Below are positions 45,131 to 58,000 of a DNA stretch of 64,000 nt, piece after piece (the stretch's first letter is position 1; every line of letters begins with the position of its first letter). Below the pieces are notes generated by a model. That model was not told the DNA's origin and searched no databases. It saw only the letters and a program-made list of their open reading frames with translations. Origin of the DNA: Ilex aquifolium (lineage: Eukaryota; Streptophyta; Magnoliopsida; Aquifoliales; Aquifoliaceae); contig OX637409.1 of assembly GCA_951799425.1 (NCBI GenBank), positions 14,187,460-14,251,459 of the forward strand. Reading direction: 5' to 3'. Made by a program: the position numbers and the translations under genes.

Positions 45131-45655
45131 CAACCCGAATTCGAATTCGAATCCGTTTAAACGAATATGGATCAAAATTTTAATTCATTAATCCGATCAA
45201 ATTCGAATCCGATTAGAGTTGTCTAAACAAATTCAGATATGGATTTATAATAATCCGATCTGAATAAAAAATATATCATGTAAATAAATATCACACATAT
45301 ATTATACTTATACTGAAAAATAAGTAAAAATGGAGTGAATATCACAATGTATGACCTACTTTTGTCATTTTTATTTTGTTTCCCTTTCTTGTTTGATTTT
45401 TTCTCTTGCTTTTACTTCAATTTTTTTTATTTTTCCTCTTTTTTTTAGTTAATTATACAAATTCTTATTGTTAATTTTTTGGTGTACATGTGTTTTTTTG
45501 TGATAATTGGATCGGATCGAATTTTTGGATTGGGTATTGAAAATTAACGGATTCGGACATGAATTGAATTTTTTAAATCCGTCTGATAATCGGATCGAAT
45601 CGAATCAACAAAAACTTAATCGAATTTTAGTCCATATTTGATCCGTTGACAGGCC
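45131..45655. repeat. AT-rich insertion rich in GAATCCG/CGGATTC motifs
   Basis: This stretch breaks the triplet core. It has CCCGAATTCGAATTCGAATC at the left and CGGATCGAATCGAATCAAC at the right, in rough inverted arrangement. Boundaries and class are uncertain, and there is no coding content. Confidence 0.35.
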
Positions 45656-45880
45656 TAAGGACGGATGATGGTGGGTGCTGACGGTGGGTGACAGTGGAAA
45701 TGGGATGATGGTGGTAGTGGTAATAAATATAAGAACGATAACGATGGTGGTAGGCGGTGGCGGTGGATGATAGTGGTAGCAATCAGTAGTGGGTGACGAT
45801 GGTGGTGGTGGTGGTTATGGTAGGGTTGGGGCGGTGGCGGTAGTGATGGGGTGGTGGCGGGGCAATGACGATGGTGGTGG

Positions 45881-46999
45881 TGTAACGCCCCAAAAATCGG
45901 GGGTCCTTAATTTAACAAAATTCTGGCAGAGTCTCCTTTGTACGGGGAGCTCTACCCAAAACACAACTTGTGCAATTATACTACATTGACCACCCCGGGT
46001 CCATTTATAAGTAAACATTGACCACACCGGGTCCATTTATCCATACTCATATAACCACATGCAATTCTTCTTTTACATTAAAACAGTCCATATCCACTTT
46101 GGACGACATTACTATCTAAAACCATTTACAATCATGAGAGCGACTAAATAACTTCATAATCAAAAGAATTTAATACACCATTTACTATAAATACAATGTC
46201 ATCCAAAAGAATGTGCCCAACTACGACACTTTCATCCCCAAAAGAATCAGACTAATTCTGTGCAGCGGAATAACAAAAAATATTGGGTTTTACAAAGTCT
46301 CAATCTAGAACAAAAGAAGGTAATGCTCTAAGCGTCCCCCTCGGGATCCACACTCCCGTCGATCGGAGTCTCCCAATGTACTGGCTCCTCGACTCCCAGC
46401 TCCTCCTCAAGTGTATAATCTGAAATGTTGGTAAGTAGGGGGGGTGAGCACGAAGCTCTGTAGGGAAATTCTTCCAAACCCGAACAAGGTTTATAAAAGC
46501 TTATGAAATGGTCGGTCTCATTTTACAATTAACATATCTAATTTTTGAAATAAAACAGAGACATTTTAAAACAGATCTCAAGTTTAAGTAGCAACATTAA
46601 ATTAACTGAGCAGTAAAAACCCAGCTACAATAAATAACCATTTCCAAAATATAAACCATTTTCTCACAAGACCTTGTAGAATCCCATACTTCCATAAATC
46701 CTTGTAGGAAACCATTTCCACAGCAATAACAGTAATCCATAACTCGAATATTCCACAACGATATGTATATGTATCTCAAACATGATGCGAGGCGAACCCC
46801 ACGAATCAACACATTGAGTAATATCTAGCCCACACATACACACATAAATCTATAAATCCATAACTCGAATATTCCACATCGGTTTTGTTCCTCCCAGTAC
46901 CCCTGGGAAAATGCCTTATGTCATGTAAGGCGAGGGACTTACTTATAAGCCCAACAACTTTCCTCTCCCCTAACCGATGTGGGATTCCAGGATCTCACA
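45881..46999 (-). mobile_element. Short solo LTR, 1119 bp, related subfamily
   Basis: TGTAACGCCCC...GGATCTCACA is flanked by GGTGG at 45876-45880 and 47000-47004. The host DNA is itself GGT-rich, so the duplication is weak evidence. It shares the CAGAGTCTCCTTTGTACGGG and CACCGGGTCC blocks with copies A-C. The far end, CCACATCGG on the minus strand, is a different LTR terminus common in plants. No internal domain is present. Confidence 0.6.
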
Positions 47000-47449
47000 G
47001 GTGGGGTGGCGGCGGTGGTGGTAGTTGTGATGGTCATAGGGGGTTGGTGGGACGGTAGGGGTGGGGGTGGTAGGAGTGATGGTGGGACAGTGACGGTGGC
47101 GGTGGTGGTGGTGGGGTGGTGGTGATGGTGGTGGGGCGGTGTGGGTAGTTATGGTGGTGGGGTGGCGGTGGTAGTGGTAGTGGTGGTGGTGGGGCCATTC
47201 CAAACATTACTTTTTTTAAAAGTACTTATGAGAAGTTATAAGTCTTAGAAACAATTTTTAAAAGTCACCTCAAACACACCCTTAGTGGCCTATTTTCCTA
47301 TTAAATTTAGGGTGTTAATATTAGCCGTCGGATTAACTTTAAAGTAAAATTTAAAGAGATCTCAACCGTGAAAAATAAAAATCATTTTGTTTATCTTTTT
47401 AGATTTGAATTGTATTGTACTTTATTATATAGACTAATTATTGTCCGAG

Positions 47450-49512
47450 AAATAAAAAGAAAATAGTCAACAATAAACATATTTGTATTCACACTCAAAA
47501 TCAAATCACAAACATAGATGAGAGAGAAAAGAATTTAAACACCGGTTGTAGTGGGGGTGAGTGGTGGTAGTGGTAATGGGCGACAAACACGGTGATGGGA
47601 GACAATGATGGTTGTGGTGGGTGGCGATGACCGTGGTAGTGGTGGCAGCCGTGGGTGACAACGGTGATAGTGGTGGTGGGTTTTGGGTGACGATGGTATC
47701 GTGGGTGACGGTAGTGGTGGTGGTGGTGGGTGTGGGTGTGGGTGTGGGTGGGCCACAATGATGGTGGTTGGCAGTGGTGGTGGTGGGGTGATGACGGTGG
47801 TGGTGGTGGTAGTGGTGGTAGTGGTGGTGGTGGGCAATGATGGGTGTTTCTGGGTGACAGTGTGATGGGTGGTGGCGAATGGCGGTGGTGGTAAGTGTGG
47901 TGGGGGTGGTAGGTGTGGTGGTGGTAGGTATGGTGGGGGTGGGTGATAATGGGTGGTAACAGTGGTGGGCGATGATGGGTAATGGTGGTTGGTGCTGATA
48001 GCTGTGATGGGGGGGGGGTGATAGTGGCTAGCGGCGATGGTGGGCGACGACGACGAGTGGTGGGTGCTAACAGTGGTAATAAGATGATGGTGGTAGTGTT
48101 AATAAATATAAGAATGAGATGACGATAGTGGTAGGTGGTGGCGGTGGACGATGGTGGTCGCAACCGGTGATGGGTGGCGATGGTGGTGGAGGTGGTGGTG
48201 GTGGGGGTGGCGGTGGGGGTGGGATAGTGGGGGTGTAGGTGGGGCAGTGGCGATGGTGGGGGATGAGACAGTGACGGTGATGGGGTGGCGGCGGTTGTGG
48301 TGGTGGCGGTGACGTTGGTGGTGATGGTGGGGTGGCGACGATGGTGGTGGGGCGATGGTGGTGGTGAGTGTGGTGATGGTGGTGGTGGAATGGGGTGACG
48401 ACCAGTGTTATCAGTAATCAGACCGGACCGGCCAGTCGGATCGGTTAACCAGTAAACGGGGGGGGGGGGGGGGGACCTTCAACGGTCCCATTTACTAAAA
48501 AGATCGTTTGGGTAATCAAACCATTGCTGAATCGGAAAACCGGCTAGCTTAGGCCAAAAACCGGTGAACCGAAGATTAAAAAAACTGTTGGTTCAAAAAC
48601 AACCTTCATCTTCTTCGTCTTCTCCAGATCAAGCTCTCGAACAGCGGCATAGACACCACAGATCTAGATCTCGAACACCATATCTCGAACACTAGACTTC
48701 CTCTTCTCCAGATCGAGCTCTTGAACAGCAGCACACGACACCACAGATCTATATCTCGAACACCAGATCTCGAAATCTCGAACACGACTTCTTCTTCTCC
48801 TCTCTCTCTCTCTCCACGCAGACAAACACTCGTAGTTAGTAATAGAGTAAGAGATGTTGGGTTTTGTTTCTCTCTCTCTCTATTTATGTACACGTGCACA
48901 AATACACAATCAATATGAATATAGACAATAGTTTAATACACACACTCAACAATAAAGACACACCATACACTATAATACATCACACCCACAGTACATTATT
49001 TATTTTTTATTGTGATTGTGAATTTTTTAGTTAAATTATTATATTTTATATATTTTTTTATTATATAACTGGTTTGACCAGTTGACCAAACGGTTAAACC
49101 AAAGAACCATTGACCTGGACTCTCTGTCGGTCCGGTTTTGATAACACTGACGACAACAGTGGTGGTGGGGTGGCGGCAACGATGGTAGTGGTGATGACGG
49201 TGGGGGGTAGTGGTGGTGATAGGGTGGTAGTGGTAGTGGTGATGGTGGTAGGGGCAGTGGGGGTGGTGGGGCGGTCCCAAACACTAATTTTTTTTAAAAT
49301 ACTTATGAGAAGTTATAAATTCTAGAAGCACTTGTAAAAAATCATCCCAAACACACCTTTAGAGACCTATTTTTTCTATTAATTTTGGGGTGTTAATATT
49401 AGCTGTCAGATTAACTTTAAAATAAAATTTAAAGAGATCTCAATCACGAAAAACAAAAATCATTTTGTTTATCTTTTGATATTTGAATTGTATTGTACTT
49501 TATTATATAGAT
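47450..49512. mobile_element. GGT/GAT-core repeat element, copy 2, head-to-tail with copy 1
   Basis: The left end (CAACAATAAACATATTTGTA, TATTCACACTC, ATAGATGAGAGAG) and right end (ACTTATGAGAAGTTATAAAT to TTATTATATAGAT) match copy 1. It begins about 20 bases after copy 1 ends. The core has long GGTGGTGGTGG and GTGGGTGTGGGTG stretches. A 747-bp TIR element is inserted at 48403-49149. Frames up to 220 codons in the core encode His/Pro/Thr repeats only. Confidence 0.6.
48403..49149. mobile_element. 747-bp non-autonomous TIR element
   Basis: The left end CAGTGTTATCAGTAATCAGA and the right end (reverse complement CAGTGTTATCAAAACCGGAC) share 11 perfect bases and then ACCGGACCG. The flanks both read ACGAC (48398-48402 and 49150-49154). 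Inside are a 17-base G run (48458-48474) and two ~84-bp copies of a CTTCTCCAGATCRAGCTCT unit (about 48619 and 48703). No transposase is present. The CAGTG end suggests hAT, but the duplication looks like 5 rather than 8 bp, so the superfamily is open. Confidence 0.65.
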
Positions 49513-50899
49513 GTATTAATAAGTGAGTGAGTGGAATTTGTATCTTTGTGATATTATATGTATGTACTAGTAGTAATAATCTGTCCTGAAGGCACAGTAC
49601 TATATAAAAGTCGAGCACCTCAAATTATCGAGCCCACTATATCAAATATCAAATTGTGACAAATATATTTTTTAAAAAAAAAAAAAGATAAAATCCATAC
49701 CCGAAGATATTGTGCAACACAAAATTGAGTACTAATCATATAGTATAGATATTTTTAATAGCATACAAATATTTCAAGTAACAATTTATTTATTTAGTTT
49801 TTAGTTACGCCTTTTTAAATCAATCTAGACCCAAAAAAAATCGATAAAGTTTACTTTAAAAATAAAACACAAAAAATATCATTTATCGAATTCAATATCA
49901 CTCTCCAATTCTGTCTTAACAAAATTGTTTAGCAACAACATAATAATATCAATAATAAAAAAAAGTTCAACTTTATACATATAAATAAATTTACATATAT
50001 CAAATTCAACCTGAAATTTCAAATGCGCTTATTTAATTGACATCCTTTAATTTACCATTCTTTTGAAATTAACTGTTAAATAAGATTCCATCAAATTAAT
50101 ATTTCATTTTTATGAAATCCATGTTAAATTAGGTGGGCCAGTCCCCATAGGCTAATTAGTTTAGATTGAGACAGAAAGAGAGATAGTGCTAGAGTCCAGT
50201 CACGCGTCCCACACGGAATTACGTAGGGATGGGATGGAATATTTTTATGGGGGGGGGGGGGGGGGGGGGGGGGAGGAAATAAAAATTAACAATGATTTTC
50301 AACCATTAGATTAAACACAAATATAATTCTAAGACGATCTTAACCATGAAAAGTAAATGTCATTTTTTTATGTCTTTTGAGCTTTGAAATACCTTACACT
50401 TGATTATATAGATTTTCAATAATATCCACTAAAATTTGTTGGGCTTGGAGCCATCATCTGATTAGCCCAAGCCAATTGAGCCCATCAGACTTGTGAAGTC
50501 CACCTAAACCCACCACAACGATACTGAATCGTTCCTGTCTTCTTGGGCAAGGAGCTTGGGGAAGGGGTCAATCAATCCCCACGCAAACTTTTATAAACCC
50601 GAAAAACCACAGTCGAGATCTTACATACAAATTACAAAGTACTGTGCATCTGTACACGCAAGGCCTACAATGGGTTTAATCAAGAGCAGTTTTTCATTCA
50701 TGATGGGGACGATGTTCAGAGTCTACGTTGCCTAGAACTACAACGTTCCCAACATTCACAAGTTTTTCAACCATTAGTTACACAATGACTTTTGCTTTTC
50801 AACCATTGGATCAAATTTAGATAAATTTAAAAATGATCTAGACAGCAAAAAACAAAGTCATTTTATTTATTTTTTAGGATTTAAATTAAAAAATAAATT

Positions 50900-50936
<37 letters not shown>

Positions 50937-52016
50937 TGTATACATCACGGATTTAGCGGAGTGAGGATAAATTTCAATTTATCACCGCCTACATTCCCAC
51001 ACGGGTTTATATGAGTATCATCGCATACGTCCATTATCCAATACATATGGTACATCTCCGATCCAAACAAAACGAATTTAGACGAATACCCATTTTTTTC
51101 CCGATCCACTTCCATCCCAAACTGGAAGGTACAGTTATATTCTGTGATGAAATCGACGTGCTTATTAAGGTGAAGAAGATACTAGGAGGGATGAGATGGG
51201 ATACTAAAGATTTCTTACCAAGTTTTTTCATCCCAAGTGACATGACACAAATCCCATTAATATTCAATGATAGAAATTGTACCACATCATTTGGGATGAA
51301 AAACTTAGTAAGTATAACATTACTGTAAAAAAGAATCGCACCCCTTCCCCTTTATAGGAGAGTTTTGTGGTGAAAGGTTACACACAGAAGAGGCCGAACG
51401 AAAAGGTTAAAAAAAACGTACACAGGAACAAACAAAATTTTAGTATTGGTCTTCAAGAGCGGTTGTGGTTGGACGACCTACTTGTGTAATTGATTTTTGC
51501 AGTTTATATAGACCAAACTGCAACACTCCTCAAATCTCCTTAGGTTTTCAAAGGAAAAGGGGCGGTGGTTCTTAATTTTGTCCATTGGCTTGAACCGTGC
51601 CACAGGATTTCAGGCACTGTTTTCTTACACAGCTGAGACAACGTAAATGCTAGTAGTAAAGCCAACAACGAAACAAAACTTACATTCCAAATCCCATCTG
51701 GGAAGAGTTGTCAACCTAAGATGAGTTGAAAATGACACTATTCATCATCGTATTTAATCAATCAAACTTACTGGGAAATGACTGAAAGCAAGTATCTTTA
51801 CTCTTTAAGGACCTGAAAATTATGTGAGAAGAACTGAAACGAGTTCCTGATCATCTATGGCTTCAGGCCAGGTTTTTCTTACGAGGAGGACAGCAAAATC
51901 AAACTTAATATGTGGATTAGAGGTAAGATGAAGCATTCACCAGATTAGATGTGATACTGATGCAGATCTCAGGAGAAAGATGAATTGCCATGGCATCAAG
52001 CTGAAGCTAACAAGCC
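49513..52016. other. AT-rich spacer and VLN1 3' flank with repeat fragments
   Basis: Diverged fragments of the GGT-core family's right terminal segment occur at about 50290-50412 and 50782-50910. A TA run lies at 50904-50935. A 25-base G run lies at 50249-50273. A small frame at 51011-51328 has no recognisable product. The VLN1 3' UTR should lie just below 52017. Confidence 0.5.
50249..50273. repeat. Homopolymer of 25 G
   Basis: An uninterrupted run of 25 G in otherwise AT-rich DNA. It is either a true G tract able to form a quadruplex or a sequencing or assembly artefact. Confidence 0.9.
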
Positions 52017-55000
52017 CTAGAAAAGATGAAGAGATGACTTGAGCTTGTTCTGTCTCCATTTAGGAAGCTCGTAGAAGGTTCTTTTCAACATTCCAAATTT
52101 CTCTTCAAACTCTTCATCACATAAATATGCCTGGAGATAGATCCAAAACACCAAAACTTGTGATGGATAATCCGTGGCAGCAATGAATTTATAGTCATAG
52201 AAAGTAAAACCACAACTTGTAATGGATAATCAGTGGCAGCAATGAATTTATAGTCATAAAAAGAGAAATGTCATAATTATTCATTTTCAAGTCATCTAGT
52301 CAAAATCTATATAGATCACAGAAGGGTTTTTTTTGTCAAATCAGTGAAATCATAATTAAAAATCTGAAAGTTTTTCAAAATACAACAATAGCTTATTTAT
52401 AATCATTAAGAAAACTAACGGTTGCACTTTAAAATTTTGATTCTCAAAGGTTGTTATTTTAACTCATTTCCCTGAAAACAAGGTTTCTTAAAAGAATTAA
52501 GCAAGTTCTGCTATATCTCAACGAATAAGAAAGCTGTTACCTCTCTTTTGGTGATGTCTATGCCCGTTACTGGGTCAGTTGACCCCACTTTTAGTCTTTC
52601 ATATGGATAGATTAGAACGTTTATATTGGCCTCACTTTGATCTACCTGCAGGATAGCAGCATTCCTGGAAGGAGCACTGGGCACATTTGCTGCAGAACCT
52701 GTAGATATGATTGGTTGTTTCATTGTAAAGAAGAAATGTCAAGGAGAAACAGCTTGGTCATATTATATAAGAGGATAAAAAAGGAAATGGACAAACAGAA
52801 AGTACAAAAAAGAAGATCTAAACAGGGAACCTACATGAATTTGCCAAAAATTCAGAGATACTGCAAGAAGATAGTAAAAACTGGAGCCTATTCTCACACC
52901 TCTAAAATGGAAAGCATGCAATGGTTCATCAGATTTAAATTTTCAAGTCTTTGCACTTCCCACTTAGGTTAGCCAATTGGTAGACCTAGACCATAACTTC
53001 ATAGAAAACTTTCTTGGCTGTATAGGATCGTTCATTTCTCGCTACAATTCAATGTCTATGTAACATCAGAACTTCGACCATCCAATATGTACAAATGTTG
53101 GAGAAGCCATACGCTACAGGTCGCCTCTCTCACAGGAGGCTCAACCCCTCCCTCCCTAGTCACTGATGGTTTTTGTCATATTTTAGTTACTTGTATGCAT
53201 GCAAACAACCATAGATGCATATTAGAGATATTTAATATCACTATGACCTGTAAAATTAATTTTCTTGAAAAGCAAAATAACTGCCAGATTTGATTTCGCT
53301 GTAACCTGTGAAATCTAAATTTATCATAGGCTAATTGAAAAATGCTTCATTACCAGCATTAACAGAATCAGGAGAAGATCCTGAAAAAAGATGTCTGGGA
53401 ATTAGAGTTGGGCTGGAAAGGTGGTGATTATCTGAAGAATGAGAGTCTGAAAATCTGGATGCAGGAGATGAACTTCTTCCCAGCCCATTGACACTGAGAG
53501 AGCGGCTTCTCTCATCCGGCGTAGTCTCCAAAGAGTGTGCTTTCCATGAACTTCTTAAAGATTTCTGAATATGTAACATTGTTTGAGTGAGCATAAGTAT
53601 ACCTTCTTAAGAAGGGGTAAAGCAGTGAAAATACATTTTCTCTAAAACAGTGGGAGAAACATCTGACATATTTTTATAGGGGACATCATACATACTGAAC
53701 GATACTAACAAATCTCCTGACTCTCACTTACTTCCAAGTTTTGTGCTTTTCCCTTTAACATAGCAAGCTTCCGCTCAAAGGAGTTACCAAGCATCTACAA
53801 TGGCAGAAATTGAGTCAATTGGTCAACTCCATCTTGCATTGCTGTCAAATGTTGCTACAGTATTCTTCTCAGGTGCTTGTCGGTCAACATATTAGATCAG
53901 ATTACTTACCAAAATATAGGTCACAGGACACAGTAACATAAAACATCTGGGACGTTTATGTGTCCACATAATATATTGAAACATGTTGGTATCAATTTGA
54001 ACCATGTCCAGAAAGGGTACTTCAGACAGTCCACAGTATTCACATTTAAGTTATGGACTATTATTCACTTACATTTGCCTTTGAGGAATCCCATTCAAAG
54101 AAGAAAGTGAAGAATGGTGGCTCATACCCTTCTGTAACAACATAGACAGGGTTCTCTGAAGAAAGTCCTTCAACAAGAATGTCCTTTTCAAGGAACTTCT
54201 GTTACTACCAAAATAAATGTTAATACAAATGAGATCAATGATCTAAATGACAAGCATCTATTATAAAAGATTCAGATATTTGTAGTTCACATAAAAAAAG
54301 TATAGTAGTTGGTCATGATGCCATAAATATGGCCCAACAAAGCATCAATGCATGTCTCCACAATTTCAGATGAAGCAAACTAGTTTTTAAGGTAATGAAA
54401 CCAAAATTTTGTGAAAATGGAACTGTAGGAGACATAACAGCTCAAGATTACATGCTAAGAAACAACTTAATGGTTACATATCCGACAAATTGGGTAATCG
54501 TACGATTTTTAGGAACCAAGAATGATCTGTTTCTGAGATGCACTGGTCAATGCAAGGGAGACCATTTATGTGAACAAATCATTCAAGATTAGTTTGCAGT
54601 TATTACCATGCCAAGATTAAGGCCTTGTTGCTTTGATTCAACATGCGAATGGCGCCCTAACCAAACATAGATTTCAGAGTGGCAGTCCAGCACTAAGACA
54701 TCTTCAGTGGTTAAATCATCTTGTGAGAAATTGAAAATCTCTTTCACCTGTGATGTAAAGGTAGCATGAATTGCAATAGATTAGAGAATCATCTTCTGAC
54801 TTCATAATATTTCTAGTTATGTATTTTTCACTACAGATTGCAATATTCTTCAGAACAGAATAAGTAACAAAACAAACTTGACTCAGCTTTCAGGCTCGTA
54901 CATATCAGACTTCTAGAATATGTACTCAATGGTTCAAAGCTGAGATTAGCCACCCAAAATAAGGAAAACATGGTTGCAACATGGAAACAACAAATGTAAA

Positions 55001-58000
55001 GTGGAAATTGTAAGCTATTGCTTTACTTTGTGTATTCTTGTAATTTTTCAATCAATCTGCTTCATAGAACAAAATCTTACGTTCAGGATCTACAACAAGT
55101 TTTCTGTTATCATTCCAAGATGTTGCATTGGTCGAATATTGCTAAATCAATTATTAAACATTCTCAATTTTATGGACCGTACACAAGTTGTCCACAATAA
55201 AGTCGATGGCAACATTACACAGGTAAGTCCATTTTTCTGCCTTACACATCATACAATTTGATGGCATTCTTGGATTGGTCCTAGGGTGTCATTATATGAC
55301 ACGACCCGTTAATAGACATGAAATTAGAGGGTTTGGATCTTCCTTAAACCACCCGTTTCGTAAGAATAAACCCGACACGACATGATTAACAAAAGAATCA
55401 GGTATTAGTGAAAATAAGCAAAAGAAATACACGACACTATTTGTTTATATACCGGTTATACACGATGCAAACCTAATCTAACACGAATCATTAAACACGA
55501 ATCAATAAACGAAACAAGTATGGGTGGAATGTTTTTTGACACGAACCTGAGACTTGACACGAACTAACCTCACCTGACATGATTGAGGGGACACGATTGA
55601 CAGGCCTCCTACCCTGCCATAGCTTCTGACAGAACAGATATGATGTCTTTGACTGTCGGTGAAGTTAGCAAATAGTATTATGGATTTCAACAGGCACTCG
55701 AGTCTTTCACATCAAGAAAAGAACTTTAGACCTTGAGGTTCATGACATTCATGCCTCAACTAAGAAACTGTGTTATTCCAAAAAGGTCCAATGTACTCAT
55801 TTTTTTCACAAAAAAAAAAAAAAAAAAGACATCAAAAAATCTTATTGTATAAGACTTCTGTATGCTGCTTGAAGAAATTTGGGGGCTCTCAAATCAAATG
55901 GTGGTTTCCTCAACTCTAGTGCAGCTTTTATAAATTTAAGATTTGCCACATGAATTGACTGGTAAATTTGAGTTTGTTCATCTCTCTACAGCTTTAATCA
56001 AAGAGAGTTCTAACCAATTAACAAAGATGAAAGAGAATTTTAACTAATTATAGTCCATACCATAAAGGTGTACCCATATCAAGTCCTGGATGCCTGCATA
56101 AAGATACGTACCTTGAAATCACCTGAATGGAAGAATCCAATCATGCAGCACAAAGATCCAGAACCCACCATTAGACATGATTTTACAGCGATTTACAGCT
56201 GGGATACTTCTGAATTGAGGCAGGAGCACATTATCGTTTGAGAGAAAGAAAATCTTAAAGCAGGGTAAATTGCTCACCTGTAGTAAAGGCACATATAAAC
56301 AAATGTGGATCTTCTGAACATCCTTTAATGTCCTTTTCCCTTGGATATTCTGCCTTTCCACCCAATTCATTCCAGAAAACATCAGGTTCACTACCTTCCC
56401 TCACCAGTATAGGTTGCCATGTGGACTGCAAATAGCATAAGGAGAAGTGACGGTTTATAACTATCCAAGAAAAAGTGGATAAAACAGAGAGAAATGAGCA
56501 AGAGAATGCTATAGTTCTAATGGACACACGAACATTCAATAGATCGAGCATTCTGTCAAGAAGATCATGGTCTTTGGCAGAGGAGAGACTCCCGAGCCAA
56601 GTGAAGATAGATGTCTTCGTCTTCAGGATGTAACAATAGGATGAATTAAGAGAACTTGAAACCTGCAATACTATTAACCAATGAATACTAAAACTACATA
56701 ATCATTCACAATTTTGGTACTGAAACAACAGAGCATAAAAATAAAAATAAAAATAAAAATAAAAAGCCATTCAAAGGGATATTAATGATGCACACTGAAT
56801 CTTGAGCCCTGATATAGATTTTGGCTATTTCAAGATGCTCAGCTCAACAAAGCACCAGAGTTTGGAGGAAGTTTAAAGCTATTTTAATATGGAATTTCAC
56901 ACTTCCCCCAAAGCATGACATCAAAGCCTTAACTTCACCCAATTGGTATTACTTCATTTACCAGTCTTTTATTATTCTGATAAAGACAAAAAACCCTATA
57001 ACTTTCCAGTTTACAAGGACAATCAAAACAAAAATAAAATTGTTAGAGATGAAAAATCAACCACTTAGACAAAGAGGGGTCACAGGATTGCAGATCAATG
57101 TGAAGTTTAGCATAATGCATTTTCCAGGATGGTCACTTGCCCACTGGATGAATGATTTAGTGTTTAAACTCTAAAGGTATTTATGGAGAAGGCAAAATTC
57201 ATATGACACATCTTTAATTATTGCATAAGATGTGTTTCACACACTTTTAATCATATTCAGGATTTACAAAGTGCTAAAAGTTGGCACTGGCTCTTTTAGC
57301 ACTGGTAAAACCAAACACCACCTCACAAGCACAATGGCAAATCAATGACCTACTTGAGGTCAAGACATCCTACATTGTGAGTAAATATGATGAATGTCAA
57401 CACAATGTTTGGAAGATTCTCGAAAATAAAAAAAAGGAGATAGGTGGAAAGGATTAAGGGATGTGTCCCTGTTAGATAGAACAGAAAACATTGGAACTTA
57501 CTTGATCAACTTGGATGGCTTGCATGTTATTTGCACTTGTTCCTTGAACTCGGAATAGAGCTGTCCTAGTGTCATCATAAGTTTCATCTGCAATACCTTT
57601 TTCTGCTATAACACTCTTGTATCTTGTACTCATACCTCCCTTCATGAAATAGCAAAACAATACAATCAAAATCTTCTCAAATGTTCAATAGTAGATTGAG
57701 TCAGGACAAAATTTATTTGACTGGAAATGTAAACAAGCTTGTGGTAGTCATACCTTAAAAATAATCAATCTCTGGAAAATCAGGAAAAAATGAGTCGGTT
57801 CCCTTTTCTCAACGATTTGAGCCTGGAATCAGATGATAAGTTAACAGCTCGATTATTAAAGTTAAGCATATAACTATAAGTGGAAGTTAAACAGAAAGAA
57901 GGTTGAATTAATTGTTAGGCTGTCTGAAGGCTTAAGTTAATAACTTATTAACATTAAGTTAATAAGTTTAAACAAAACGGAAAGATTTAGTAAAGATAAA

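Larger units (their letters stand above)
41850..47434. mobile_element. GGT/GAT-core repeat element, copy 1, with nested insertions
   Basis: The left end carries TATTCACACTCAAATCAAAT and ATAGATGAGAG near 41887-41930. The core is a degenerate GGTGGTGAT-type triplet array. The right end carries ACTTATGAGAAGTTATAAG near 47225 and finishes in TTTATTATATAGA near 47430. Inserted elements at 42048-42546, 42629-44966 and 45881-46999, plus an AT-rich stretch at about 45131-45655, account for most of the length. Frames read through the core give His/Pro or Gly/Val repeats and are not genes. The class of element is unknown to me. Confidence 0.6.

Noticed and set aside
47501..48163. 220-codon His/Pro/Thr frame and many similar frames at 47-49 kb
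   Set aside because: They are low-complexity readings of GGT/GAT triplet DNA.
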